A stretch of 64,000 nucleotides of DNA from Megamerina dolium (lineage: Eukaryota; Arthropoda; Insecta; Diptera; Megamerinidae), in assembly GCA_963854835.1 (NCBI GenBank), contig OY978525.1, positions 91,540,136-91,604,135 on the forward strand. Reading direction: 5' to 3'. Each line of letters begins with the position of its first letter. Position 1 is the stretch's first letter. Positions 35,080 to 47,614 of the stretch are shown here, one piece after another. The notes under the pieces were generated by a model. The model made no database searches and was not told where the DNA came from. It saw only the letters and a program-made list of their open reading frames with translations. The position numbers and the translations under genes are program-made.

Positions 35080-36305
35080 TTTATGTGGCCAATACAACCG
35101 AAAGTCGATTTAGGCAGAATCTAGCATGCTTTGCAGTTAGAAATTCCAAGCGCTGACAAGTTCTCCAGTATTTGATTTTTACATCGGAGGCTAGGTCTGG
35201 TTCTTCTGCGTCGTCCAACAGCGGGTTCCGAATATAACACCTTCTTGATTGTTCTTCCATTCGCTCGACATGACCTAGCCAGCGCAGCCCCTGAATTGCA
35301 ATGCGCTTTACTATGTCGGTGTTGGCATACAGTTTATACAGCTTATGGTTGTACCTTATTCGATACTCGCCACCAACGCAAATAGGTCCAAAGATCTTGC
35401 GTAGGACTTTTCTCTCGAAATGATAAGAGGGACTTGTAGAGTGTGGTTTTTGTTGCTCGAGAGAGGGCCCGACTTCTCAATTGCTTACAAAGTAACACCT
35501 GTCAGCAAGAGTGATACTTCGAAATATCTCCAGGCTGACGTCATTACTGGTGTTACTGCTGGTTCCAATATAGATAGTCTTTCACTACTTCAAAACCGTA
35601 GTTATCAACAGTGACGTGCTGTCCAAGACGCTTGTCCTCGTTTATGGTAAGACCCATCCAACGCAACTCTCTTCCGAACTCTGAGAATGCTGTACTGCGC
35701 GCGTGTTCATGCCGATTATGTCATTATCATCAGCATACGCTAACAGCACGACACTTTTGTTGAAGATAGTGCCATTATGTCGTGGATCAGCAGCATTATT
35801 TTCTCCATAAAAAGGTTGAAGAATTCGCACGATAACCAACCACCTTGTCCGAAACCCCGTTCGGTATCAAACGGCATGGAGAGATCCTTCACAATTTTCA
35901 CTGCACAGCGAGAGTTACACACTGTCATGCAAAGCCGAATGAACTTCGCAGGAATACCGAACTCAGACATTGTTGTGTAGACGTCATCCTTTACCGAACT
36001 GTCTCAAGTGGCTTTATAATCAACAAAAAAACGGTGTGTATCGACTTTTTTTTTTGGTCTTCTCCAGGATTTGGCGTAGTGTGGAAATCTGGTCGATGGT
36101 GGATTTACCAGGTCTGAATCCACACTGATAAGGTCCAATTAGTTTGATAGGGATATGCTTCAACCTTTCACACTGTACGCTCGATAGAACCTTGTATGCG
36201 ATGCTAAGAAGACTTATTCCACGGAAGTTGGCTCAAATTGGGGAGTCTCCTTTCTTATGTACGGGATCGAAAACGTTGGTGCCTGCTGGTGAGCAGCTCA
36301 TCGCC
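35080..36305 (-). pseudogene. RTE-like LINE fragment, reverse transcriptase
   Basis: Minus-strand RT remnant with MSEFGIPAKFIRLCMT, GFGQGGWLSCEFFNLFMEKI and the catalytic AYADD box (35727-35742), then the C-terminal RLRWLGHVER-type region near 35265. It is interrupted by frameshifts and small deletions. The same family occurs at 36.8-38.1, 51.2-53.5 and 57.6 kb. The clade assignment (RTE/BovB-like) is by general resemblance. Confidence 0.75.
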
Positions 36306-36839
36306 TCCGGTTTTTAGAAAAATCTAATTCGCTACCGAACAACGGACTTTATAAATGTCCTAATGCACCTGATTCCAATGGAACTTTTTATTGAACAGAA
36401 ACGAGGAAGAAATATCCGACGGCCACGGAAGTCTGCAAGGGCAACGAACAATTTGTAAATCCTACTATTGCTTGATTATATTCAGTAAGAATATCACATT
36501 GCTTCTACCCTCTCGGAAGGAACGGAGTAATGCACCATAATGCAAGCGGTTCTAAAAAGGGCTGTGGGTTCGAACAGGAGTTTATTGTGAAAAGCTTGAC
36601 ATCAGCAAATATATATGCATACCTAGTTCAACCAGTGTATTCTAAGTGGAAGTTTTTGCCATTAAGAAGCCGTGCAGGATGCTGGCGGAACGTTCAAAAT
36701 CAATGTTGCCATCGTGACGGTCAGACCGCGATTACTTGACTAATTTGTGTTATGTTTCTAAACAGTGTTCAGTTCACAACAACAATTAGAAGAATAAATT
36801 AAATTTAATTAACTGGTTGGTCAAGAACCAGCTTATTGC

Positions 36840-38060
36840 ATCTAAGTAGACAAATATCTAAAATCGATTTAGGCTGAAATTAATCTCCTTCGTCAGCCAT
36901 CTTTGGTTTTGCTAGCTGGCGCCAGTAAGGAATCGAAGGTTGGGTCTCCTTCTGCGTCGTTCTTCATACGTTCCCGAGTATAACACAAAAAATCTTGTGT
37001 AGGACTGCTCTCTAAAAGTCCAAGTAATCTCATCTGAGATGGAAATTGTACAAGTTTAAGCACCATATGTAAGGGCAGGCATGTTAAGAGACTTATAGAG
37101 TGTAGACTTCGTTGTTGAAGAGAAGGCTCAAATTCTGAATTGCTTACTTAGCCCAAACTACATATTCTTTGGTTTTCTCCAGTATTTGTCGTAGTGTAAA
37201 AATCTGGTCGATAATAGATTTATTCATTATGAAGCCACACTAATAAAGTCCAATCGAGTTGTTCTTCAATCTGTCACTCAGTACGTAGGACAATATCTTG
37301 TGTACGATGCTCAGGATAGTTATTCTACAGTAGTTGGCTAAAATTCAGGGGTGTTTTTCTTGTGTACGATACAGATCATCCTATCACCGGGCTTGATTGG
37401 TGGTGTTCGGGTAATCTCCTTCACCGGCTGAAATGTTTGTAGGGTTGCCATTTTGTAGCTTGGAGAAGGGTTCTCTTCGTAGTCTCTGGACATCGGTAAC
37501 TATATTTTTATTTTCGTCATGAGAGGTAGAGGCTACGGGATTTAAAACTCCACTCAGGTGCTAGATATAGCAAAATTTTTAAGCCTGTCGCCATACATAT
37601 TTATCTCGTCACACTTGTGTTTTTCTAGTCCTCTCTTCTAGAAGCTATACGACGTCTCTCTGCTCTCCGGATCTGCCCGGAGACATTTTGGAAGATTTTC
37701 CTGATCATACCTCATATTCCTCAGAGGCCATTAGTTTCGGCAGCAGTGCTCATGGAGTGGAATATATGTATACCGTGAACATGTATCATGTTCATGAAGT
37801 AAGAGTGTGTTCTGCATAAGCAAATCAGAACAAGGTAGTGGTGATCCATGTCAATGGGGGTACCCCGGATCGATTTCATGTCCATCACACTGGAAGCACG
37901 CCTTCCGTCAATTACCCCGTGATTAATTTGGATTCTCTTTCGCTGACCTGGAGACCCGCTTTATGGTTGTCGAGGTGTTGGAATCTGCTGCAGTGAAGTC
38001 GATCTGCCTAATTGGGTTATCGGAAGTGTTCTGGTGGAGGCTTACTTTTCCAAATGTTGC
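36840..38060 (-). pseudogene. RTE-like LINE, strongly degraded copy
   Basis: Stretches such as CCAGTATTTGTCGTAGTGTA and the CAAATTGGTCG-like context near 37170-37330 parallel the nucleotide sequence of the copies at 36060 and 52640. No long frame survives. The part beyond 37480 is assigned only by continuity and may be something else. Confidence 0.5.
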
Positions 38061-38070
38061 ACCAAAGATT

Positions 38071-38200
38071 CCTGGTCATGGCATTGCTCTCTTCAAAATC
38101 TCAGCATACTGCAACTCTGTTAAGTGACCCTTATATTTTAATCACAAATAAGCTCAAAAGCCAAAGTAGGACTTCTCTGGTATTAAAAATTCTCTGATAT
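38071..38200. repeat. Direct repeat flanking mariner, left copy
   Basis: Begins CCTGGTCATGGCATTGCTCT and recurs at 39533-39655 with moderate divergence, on the other side of the mariner. Confidence 0.75.
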
Positions 38201-38344
38201 TACTTGCTGATATTTCTAATTGCCTGATACCAGGTACCGGGCGTTAATAAACCCATGCTTTTGCCCTCCTTCTTTATCAAAATTACTGAAATTTTATCAA
38301 ATTTAATATTATGAAAATGATAAATAATATTGTGAAACACAATA

Positions 38345-39515
38345 TCAGGTGTAGGAAAAAGAAATCCATTATTTTTCCAATAGATGGCTTTAGTAATTTG
38401 TACCTCGCGTTGTATAAGTGCGATCGGGTTACACTAGATGGCGTTAGAAAGATAGGATTTCGTACTAAATAAACTTTTCAGGCAGTTTTGTGATTGCTTG
38501 AATCAGTATTCTTTGAGCACGTGTCAAAGATGGACACCAGTAAAGAGAAAATACGCCATATTTTATAGTTTTTCTTCGATAAAGGCGAAAACGCAAGTAT
38601 TTATGGTCTTGATATTGTAACAGCCAATTACGTGCAATTTTGGTTTCTTTGATTCAGTTCCGGTAATTTTGATATTACTGCACGCTCTGGAAGGCCAATT
38701 GTCGAAAATATGGATAAATTAATAGAAATCGTCGAGTCTGACGAGTTTGGAACCATTTAAATAAGGCTGGATACAAAGAGAAGCACGATGTATGGGTGAC
38801 ACACGAGCTAACGCAAAAAAACCACATGGACCGAATTTCCATCACCGGATCGCTGCTGAATCGCAACAAAATCGATCCATTTCAGAAGCGGATGGTTACT
38901 GGTGATGAAAAGTGGGTCACTTACGACAACGTCAAGCGAAACGGTCGTGGTCGAATCGCGGTGAGCCGGTGCAAACAGTGGCCAAGCCAGGATTGACGGT
39001 CAGGATTGTTTTGCTATGTGTTTGGTGGGATTGGCAGAGAATCATCTACTATAAGCTGCTTCCCTACGGCCAAACTCTTAATTCAGACCTGTACTGTCAA
39101 CAATGAATGAAGCAATCGCCCAGAAGCAGCCAGCTTTGGCCAATAGGAGAAGAATTGTGTTTCATCAGAACAACGCCAGGTCACACACATCGACAGTGAC
39201 TCACCAGAAGCTCCGGGGCTTGGTTGGGAGGTTCTTATGCATACACCTTATAGACCGGACCTGGCACAAAGTGATTATTACCTGTTCCTGTCTATGGCGA
39301 ATGATTTTGCTCATGAAAAATTCGTCTCAAGAGAAGTTTGTGAAAATCGACTGTCCCAGTTTTCTGCCAATAGGAAAGAGGGTTTCTATGAGAGTGGCAT
39401 TATGAAATTACCGTCAAAATGGCAACAAGTTATCGAACAAAACAGTGCATATTTGACCTAAATCGGATCATGCTAACTATGCTAAATAAAACCTTCAATT
39501 TAATGCAAAAATAGC
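38345..39515 (+). mobile_element. irritans-type mariner, inactive
   Basis: Plus-strand mariner with a start codon near 38529 (MDTSKEKIRHIL, then a stop) and broken frames to 39461. Conserved blocks are ELTQKNHMDRISI, VTGDEKWVTYDN (first catalytic Asp), VFHQNNARSHTS and YRPDLAQSDYYLF (third Asp). In the second catalytic motif the usual HQDNARPH reads HQNNARSH, so the Asp is Asn. The C-terminus NSAYLT is typical of the irritans subfamily. Terminal repeats were not clearly resolved and boundaries are approximate. Confidence 0.85.
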
Positions 39516-39532
39516 TTTGCAGCATTTTCTCT

Positions 39533-39655
39533 CCTGGTCATGGCATTGCTCTCTTCAAAATCTCTGTATACTACAACTCTGTTAAGTGACCATGATATTG
39601 TAATCAGAAATAAGCAAAAGTAGGACTTCTCTGGTATTAAAAGTTCTCTGCTATA
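39533..39655. repeat. Direct repeat flanking mariner, right copy
   Basis: Matches 38071-38200. Both contain the shared stretch GTAGGACTTCTCTGGTATTA. Confidence 0.75.
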
Positions 39656-39659
39656 ATGA

Positions 39660-42600
39660 ATTATAAAATTAAGTTCGCTAAAATGAAAGCTCATGGAGTT
39701 GTGCCGAAAAATTAAAGCTTCAAGGGATAATCCGTTACGAAATATGGTTTGTATCTTGAATATTTTCAACAGAGGCAAATGTTAAGTACAATATACATAC
39801 ATAAGCAACTACCTATATACAATATTTGAAGAATACTATGTATAAATAAATGATTATTACTCATACGCCATCCAAACCATTCAAACCACCCAAACATTTT
39901 GATGACGCAGACATAACAAACTGGTATGTGATTGGCTGAAAAAATTCATTGGCCCGTTTTGTGAATGCAATAGTTTCACAGCACACAATTATTTACACGT
40001 TATGTATGGTTGTACGACTATGTATTGGATTTTTACATATAGGCATTATACAATATATACATGTATTTTATTTACATTATGTAGTATCTATTTATTTATT
40101 TCTACTTGTATGTGGTATGTATTTTCATGAAGAAAATCAATTTTATATACTCCAAACAGAATATTATTATAAAAAATCACGTTTAAATTATAATACATCG
40201 TACAGATGATAGAGCTGAATCGTTTTTGTTTCTTTTTTAATTTTGCACTACGATAAGTTAATTGATTTTTATCAGTGAAGCGTATCAGTTAACCAACCAA
40301 TCGTCATGTCATATTGAAGTGAATTAAACGACTCACTTTTTACACTCCACAAATATACGTTAAACGTTAAACGTGGGAATTTCCTACAAAATAAAACAAA
40401 AACACACGAGAATGATAATAAAGGCAAAACAAATATCACATGAAAATATCCGTCCATCGTCGTCATAGTCGCACGTACATAGGAATACATACATATATAT
40501 ATATGTATATATATTCATAAATGCAGACGTGCATGCGTGCTCTACCATATCTGGTTCGTAATGCAAATTGAATTTTATTGCGCATGCGCATACATCGTGC
40601 AAATTTTTTCATGAAATTGCTTATTACATTTTTTCTTTACGAAGCAAAAAATATAAAAAAAAAGAAAAGGGATTTCTTACTGACTGTGCTAGCCAAGTTA
40701 ATAAGTTGATATTGTTATTGTTTACTCAAACGGTTCAATGGCTTCTGTCTTTGTAGATATACATATACCTACATATACAATAGTATCAACATTTGTATTT
40801 ACTTATTATTATAATTATGTTTTATTACTTACATGTAACCAGCAATTGTCATCTAATGCGGTTACAGGAGTTTATTGACTTATCCAATGAATTCAGTTGC
40901 TTCGAAATGGCATGAAAACAAAAATTATCTACGAATGTTCATGTATGTTTAGTTTATTGGAATAGTAACGATTGTACGTAGAACTATTCAGAAAGTCGGA
41001 ACACATCGAAGAGTTTGAGATTCAACATTTTTTCGACTGAGACCCCTTGATCACTAAATATGCCAAGTCTTGAGAAATACATATAAATTGATTACCGTTA
41101 CTTCTAAACTTTTATAAGCCATCGAATATCAAAAACCATTTCAAATTAGTACAACAATTATTTAGCATTAAGGCTTGAAAATCTATGGAATCCATATCAA
41201 TATATTTTATTACTTGCATATTGTATTATTTTATTGTTAAACTTAAAGGGAACACAATAATAATGAAATAAAATTTGAATTTTTGTAACGTCAGTTAATG
41301 AAATGATCTCCGGAAAACGGGAAAAAATCAAATTTTGAAAACCTGCCCATAAATGTTTAGCGGCCCAAAAAACATAGGAAAAATATTAATTAATTAATTA
41401 TTCTTTTTTTATCATTAAATTCTTTTGATCTAACACCATACCTGTCAAATTACTCTATTTGATTGATTCATTTTACAAACAAATCGACTTGGTTCACAAT
41501 TTATACTAAAATCCAATATATGGTTTCGATATAAATTGGCCGTGTAGGTTGCAGCATAAAAGGAAAATAATTTTGAACATATTTCTTAATTCTCTTTCTA
41601 CTCGCGGTCGTCAATTGGAAATCCAAAACCGGTGGCTTGTCCCTGCATTGATGTGCGCTGGTACTTTATTCGCTAAATCAGTTTCTTTCATTGGTTAGAT
41701 ATTAGGTTGTAGCAGAATTTAATGACCTGAACTATATCAATAAGAGTAAATCAGAGACGGTGATTATTTAAGCAGTATCATGTTGCAAATATGATTGAGT
41801 TTTGTAGCAAAATCATTCCAAACTTTGTTTCGGAACTGCCAACCTTGATTCGATTTACCAGATCTGAAGCTACTCTGATAAGGTTTTATCGGACCTTTGC
41901 CATAAGAGCCGACTTTGTCAGCTTTCCTGCATGACCCACCCTAATATGGTATACAATAGCATTTTATAATCGATTAGAAAATTCTATATGCATCTTGCAT
42001 TTTTATAATTATTTTTTACATGTTAATTGAATGCAATGTACGTGTATGTAGACAAAGCGATTAAAAGTTCGACGACTTCTATGTATACGGTACACCCGCA
42101 TAAGTAATAAATAAGCAAGCGTAATTTTTTTGTAATCAATTGTAAATGGGATGTATTTAGTAGTTAGTAGTAGTTATATTTATTATTGTAAACAATGCGG
42201 ATCAATGCACGTACATATTTCTCTTTAAGCCAAATGTCAAAGAACTTTTATGCATTTGCTTACGCATTATATGAATAAAATATGTATAAAACATTTGCTG
42301 GCCTATGTGTGTTGAACTAAAAATAAAGATATTTCTAGAAAATTATGTAGAAAATATATGCGGAAGAAAATGTTGTGATTAATTTGTTTTGATAACCAAA
42401 TTCGCTTCTTAAAGATATACAGCGGCATTAATTTGCTTGATAAAAGCAAAAACATTGATAACAAGAGTTCAACAAAAACGCATATTCGAAGATTTGTTTT
42501 ACTTTTCTTCCGATAAATTATGCTTTTGCAATAGAGCATATCTACGTATTTATTATTTAATTTGCATAAAATTTATGATCACTTGTTTGTGTTTACACAA

Positions 42601-45089
42601 AATAGACTAAATATTACTATTCAAGTCGAAATGTTTATTACAAAATTATGGCATAAAACAGTTTTGAATAATATATGTGTTTTTTATTTTAAATGTTGCA
42701 ATGCAATAATGTTGACCACAGTGTAAACATTTGTATATCTACAAATGTATGTATACATACACCTCATATCACGTAATTTACGAGTAAATTTGGTCGTTGA
42801 TCTTATTGAACTCGACTCTGACATGATTCAGCTACAATATAATCCTGCATTATTATTTTATAATAATAATAATTATAATAATAATAATATTGTTAATACC
42901 ATTGTTACTGTTAATGTACTATATTTTGTTTATATTATTGCATTTAAATTAATTACCTGTTTATTCAAATATACAATATTTATACATTCTATTAATGCAT
43001 ATTAAATTTCATGCATAGTTGCCGGTCTGATATTGATGTTATCGATGGTTCGAGTACGAATTCCACTTTAATAATACACACAGATATAAATATATCAGTT
43101 TACCTGCGGCCCATCGCCACAGATTGTTATAATCCATCATTGCTTATGGACATTTGTGTTTTGGATAATTAATATACATATATTTATACCTATTTTTAGC
43201 CAGATAGATTGAAAAGTTTGGTAAACAAAAGTTGTTAAAAACATCAATTTTTTATTTTGCTGGATGAGTTTTGTTGAGGGGAAAAGAGATTGTATGATCT
43301 GCATATATTGATATATATTTCTGTACTCAGCATTATAATAATATAAATACAATAAAATCTAACTGAACTAAATACTATATTTGTAAAGCTTGCCGTTCAC
43401 TTGAATTGTTTTATTTACCAAACTTTTCAAATATTACATTTGATTGTCATACATACTTGTACTATATTTTGTGGTCATTTTTCTTACCGTAACTATATTG
43501 TCACGTAAATTTGCACCTTTTTGGCAGTTTTCGTTGTTATTGTTGTTGTCGCTATTTCTGCTATTTATACTTGTGATTATGATTTTATTCAAAATATTGC
43601 ACATCTTCATGTTTGTTGTTATCGTTTATTTATTTATTGTATTTATCATCATGGCTCGATATTGTTATTGAATTTACATTTTTTATTTTGATACTACTTT
43701 AATATCTCATAATTTATAATGGCTAGTTTGCCTAGACCTAACTAATGGGAGTGTATTGTATTTGTTTACAACTTTTAATTTGAATTTACAGCTTAAATGT
43801 TGATGTTTTTAATTTTTCAATCTTTATTATTTTTTTTTTTTACTATAAATTGTATTTATTACCATGACATAAGTGTGTTTACGTGGTAAGTATATGTACG
43901 CATAAGTATGCATACAAACAATAGGTAGTAATATGAAAAGAAACATGAACAATATATGAGTTCAAAATGATGTGTGCTCATTTTAGAAACTAGTTTAAAT
44001 TTGATTGTTTGACCTGTAACAATTAAGTTACAAAAAAAAAAGCGGCAAAAAAAAAAAAATAAAGCAAATCAAAATATTTACGAGTATTTGTATTCGTGTG
44101 CTCAGTAGATTAGGCCATAAAATATTTTGGTAATTAATCATTAATTTTTAAATGATTGTTTTTCGTTATTCAGTTCAAAAAGACATTGCCGAAGCGAAAG
44201 TACAATAAAATATAGACACTATTGAAATTATTCTAGAGAAAAATCAACCTTAGTCACACGAAATATAATTGAATTTGGAAAAGCTATATTTTCATGTTTG
44301 TGTATATGTACATAGTATTTAACACTTACATATATTATCTTATATTCATACAGTGCCGAAACAAAACTAACCTACTGCAAACGAAATTTGATTATGCAGT
44401 TAAACTTAGTTCATTTTTAGTTATTCACTTTTTTATTGCTAATGTTTGTGTCGTGATCATAGGTTTCATCTATAGAAAACCTAAAGAGAAGGAGAGGAGG
44501 ATTCCTTTTACTGCACTATATCACTAACGGCAACACTTGAGAATGTTTAAAAGATTTGTTTGCCTTAAGTTGCATTTAGAATTACATTTTCTTAGATTGG
44601 CACAGTTTTGGTAGAAATATTTTCATTTCATCTATCTATCTTATGGACATTGGAGCTACAGCTTTTGCTTCCTTAAATATATAAAAGGGTCTAAGCATAT
44701 TGATCTATTTACACGTCTGTATTTTGATATCTACCTGATGTCAAGGACGTTGCAAATCTTCAACATCAATTGAATAAGTTTCTCAAAGAGCTCTGTAACA
44801 AAATTCAGAAGAAAAGATATCACAAGATATAAGAAAGTTTTCTCCAGTATTGCACCATTTTAATACGCACCACAGTATGTACTCAGCACACGGTCGAAGT
44901 ATTATCGTCGACAAATAAGAAATGGTGACGATTGTGGAAAAGTATGTATGTATATAATTGTTCACACGTCTACACGTACATACCCGATAGAAAAGACTGG
45001 AATCTTGGTCGGATTCTGCTTGAGAAAATTATCCATTTTCACATCCAAAGTTGGACGATTATTCTTTTATTAACGAGGTAGCAAGATTG
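39660..45089. other. Long AT-rich intergenic region
   Basis: No gene supported. It contains TAA-type repeats near 42865-42892, a tiny RTE-like scrap near 41845-41905 (TACCAGATCTGAAG context) and a diverged SINE body fragment near 44770-44890 (AAAGAGCTCTGTAACAAAAT). Confidence 0.5.
44770..44890 (+). mobile_element. Degenerate SINE body fragment
   Basis: Resembles the SINE body segment AAGAACTCTGTGACAAAGCT followed by GATGTCACAAG and the later ACGCACAACAGTA, with many substitutions and a deletion between. Confidence 0.5.
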
Positions 45090-45565
45090 CTACAATATAA
45101 TGCGCCACACTCATTGGACATAAGAATATTAGCCTGGAAGCAACACCTAGAATCAATTTTTCTAACGCCCGTTACTGCAAGGCATTTCCGGACCGGTTAA
45201 CATCCCCTCGTTTACGTGCCAGAGCATTGGGATACATTAGGGAATGAAACAGCGAACGAATTCGACAGGGAAGGAACAATGTTAAAAACTCGTTTTGGTA
45301 TGGTAAGTATCGGTATAGCAACGTCTAGATTTCTCCCAGCATCAGACGGAATACAAATGAAAATTTTCAGAAGGGTAATGCAACCTTCATGTACTATTGC
45401 CGCTAGCCTCTGGCCTATGTTGTATCTAAGAAGAATTAAAGAACTGCGTCTGAGTAGTAACTTCAAGAATAAACTCATTTTCCTGTACTTTGGGATGGAC
45501 TGACAATTGGCCGCATCAAAATGGGTCTACTTCAGCCTAAGCAGGACGGTCACCCCAACCTAAAT
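45090..45565 (+). pseudogene. R1/I-like LINE, RNase H and 3' end fragment
   Basis: The plus-strand frame encodes HWDTLGNETANEFDREGTML, the C-terminal RNase H motif (GHxDxxGNExADELA). TIAASLWPMLYLRRIKELRL, the segment that normally follows, comes next. The end near ACCCCAACCTAAAT is a decayed AACCTAACCT-type tail. Confidence 0.7.
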
Positions 45566-45569
45566 TAAC

Positions 45570-47090
45570 TTGTCCTTGTCTATCTGTTTCTCTATCTGTT
45601 CACATGGTTTCTATAAGATTTCTTCGTATTAAAACTACGACCACGTCCAGCAAAAAAGTATTTTGTAACGCGTGCCTTTTGTTTCCAGCTGGGGCGAACG
45701 ACCAGTCTGCCAGAGTCTAAACAAGAGGGACAAACTCTGTGGGAGGAAAGCCGAAAAGAAAGATTTGACCTATTCTATCTACGTCTATATGTATAAATAC
45801 TTAATTTAAAATATTAATACTGCATATGCTACAATTCATTCAGAAAAAACATTAGCTAGAAGAAGAATGCATCAGCCCCATCAATATGCATTCATTTGTG
45901 TTTTTGTTTATAACTGCATGTACAAGAAGAAACATGAGCAAGAAGAGGAGTGTGTAGAAAGGGAAACACACACATTTGTAACATGTATGCATGTTACAAT
46001 TTTTTTCGAAAGTATGTTTGTATATCTGCCATAGTGTAGCATATCCATCCAGTATATCCGAAGTTAAACTTTGCAAATGTGTATATGTATTTTTAAATAA
46101 ATCATCTCGTACCTACTATATTTTTCTAGATCAGATTCGGTTGCCGTAGCCGGTGAAGAAGCTTCCAGGCTTATTCAGTGCGATTACATAAATCAGATCA
46201 GAAATCTTATTTGTATATAAAAATAAAACCAAAGTGAAGGCTTACTTAATATAATGTACTAATTTGAATGTACTTAATTTGAAAATAATACAATAAAATA
46301 TTCAACTAATGATTTTTAGATTTTTATATTTATTTTTTATATTTATTTATGGTATTTTTTCTTATTATATTTAAAATTATATTTATTTTATTTAAAATAT
46401 TTATTAACAAGCTTTTAAACGATTTTTTATAGGTGAAGCACTGTATAGGATTAGATAAACAAATTTTTCTATGTGCTGTATAATTTTTTTCTTAAATAAA
46501 ATGAAATTTGTTTATAATTTTGATTTTTAACTTTTTATTTTTTATTAAAAGTATTTGGTATACACGACGAATAAATAATACATATACAAAAATACAATAG
46601 CATGTATGTGGTTTATGTGGAAAATGAATACAATTGACGGAACTATTTGAGCAAATTAACAGAATACATTGCATTGCTAAAGTTTTGAAATGAAACTTTT
46701 TAAAATTGAAGTAAATATTTGTCCAGATAACACCGTCAATTGTATGCATATAATAAATCTTACAAAATATAAAAGTAAAAATTATCACAAAACATTAAAA
46801 TATATTGAAATTTAAGTCTAAAGATGGTGGTGGTTGAATAATGGTGGTGTTTGATTCATTGATTGTCAATGCAAATGAATAAATATGTTTTAGAAAAAAT
46901 GGAAAAAAAAACACAATAACACAATAAACGACAATATAATAATATTAATAATAAAAAAAAAAAATATTGATGAAAACAATATACTGATGCTTTCCTCAAA
47001 AAAATAGAAAAGCCTTCCTTTGGCAACAATTAACTTGATTGTATGGATTGGAATAGATGGTTTTCTACATTTTCCAACGATTGGCTCACT
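45570..47090. other. AT-rich intergenic region
   Basis: No supported gene. The stretch downstream of the Kunitz gene (46800-47090) should include its 3' untranslated region. Confidence 0.45.
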
Positions 47091-47438
47091 TTACATGCCC
47101 TCACAAGTTTCCATACATTGCTTATAGCTTGGGAAATTATTTTCGTTGCCATCGCAGCCACCAAATTTGAATTCGACACATTCCTTTTTTTGTGGATCAT
47201 AACTCCAGCGTGGTATGAGCGCACGACAGACACCTTTGCGTGCTGGCATACGGCAGAACGTTTGCGGCGAAGTACGACCAGATTTGGCAACATCATCCAA
47301 GGAGACAGCGTCAAAGAAATCACTAACTTCATCATATAAATCCAATGGTAGTGCCTCAGACATATTTGCTATTAGACATACTGTCACTGTGATGGCCAAG
47401 AAGCCGTATATAAGAGTTTTTTCTTGTGTTCCGTACAT
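47091..47438 (-). CDS. Secreted Kunitz-type serine protease inhibitor
   Basis: Intronless ORF of 115 residues from the ATG at 47438 (an in-frame Met 13 codons upstream also exists but would bury the signal peptide). Residues 1-29 form a signal peptide ending near MSEA. An acidic linker (LYDEVSDFFDAVSLDD) follows. The Kunitz/BPTI domain has cysteines at 62, 71, 87, 95, 108 and 112, exactly the C-x8-C-x15-C-x7-C-x12-C-x3-C spacing. It also has FGGC and the NNF motif. The residue after the second Cys (P1) is Arg72, predicting inhibition of trypsin-like proteases. Small single-Kunitz proteins of this layout occur in fly haemolymph and male accessory gland; the tissue here is unknown. The promoter lies just upstream. 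Confidence 0.93.
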   Translation of the reverse strand: MYGTQEKTLIYGFLAITVTVCLIANMSEALPLDLYDEVSDFFDAVSLDDVAKSGRTSPQTFCRMPARKGVCRALIPRWSYDPQKKECVEFKFGGCDGNENNFPSYKQCMETCEGM

Positions 47439-47580
47439 TATTGACGTTCTGGTATAATTTGATTTTTTGTTTTTCACTGGATAGTCTTATTTTTTAGTTT
47501 GTTTAATACGATGATTAAACTTCACTCTCTGATTGGTTGATTATCACTTGAAGCTTCTTCGTTGCTTGTTGTTCAATAAC

Positions 47581-47614
47581 TGAATGTATTACGGCCTCGC
47601 TGTTCGGTTTTATA
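47581..47614 (-). promoter_or_regulatory. TATA box and initiator of the Kunitz gene
   Basis: On the minus strand TATAAAA lies at 47614-47608 and an initiator-like ATTCAGTTA has its A at 47581, about 33 bp downstream. This is canonical fly core-promoter spacing. The predicted 5' untranslated region is about 142 bases. Confidence 0.75.

Noticed and set aside
46137..46201. Possible terminal exon reading SDSVAVAGEEASRLIQCDYI
   Set aside because: The acceptor before it is plausible, but no upstream exon or family could be found and the length is within chance.
47215..47457. 80-residue plus-strand ORF over the Kunitz gene
   Set aside because: It is the antisense shadow of the Kunitz coding sequence.
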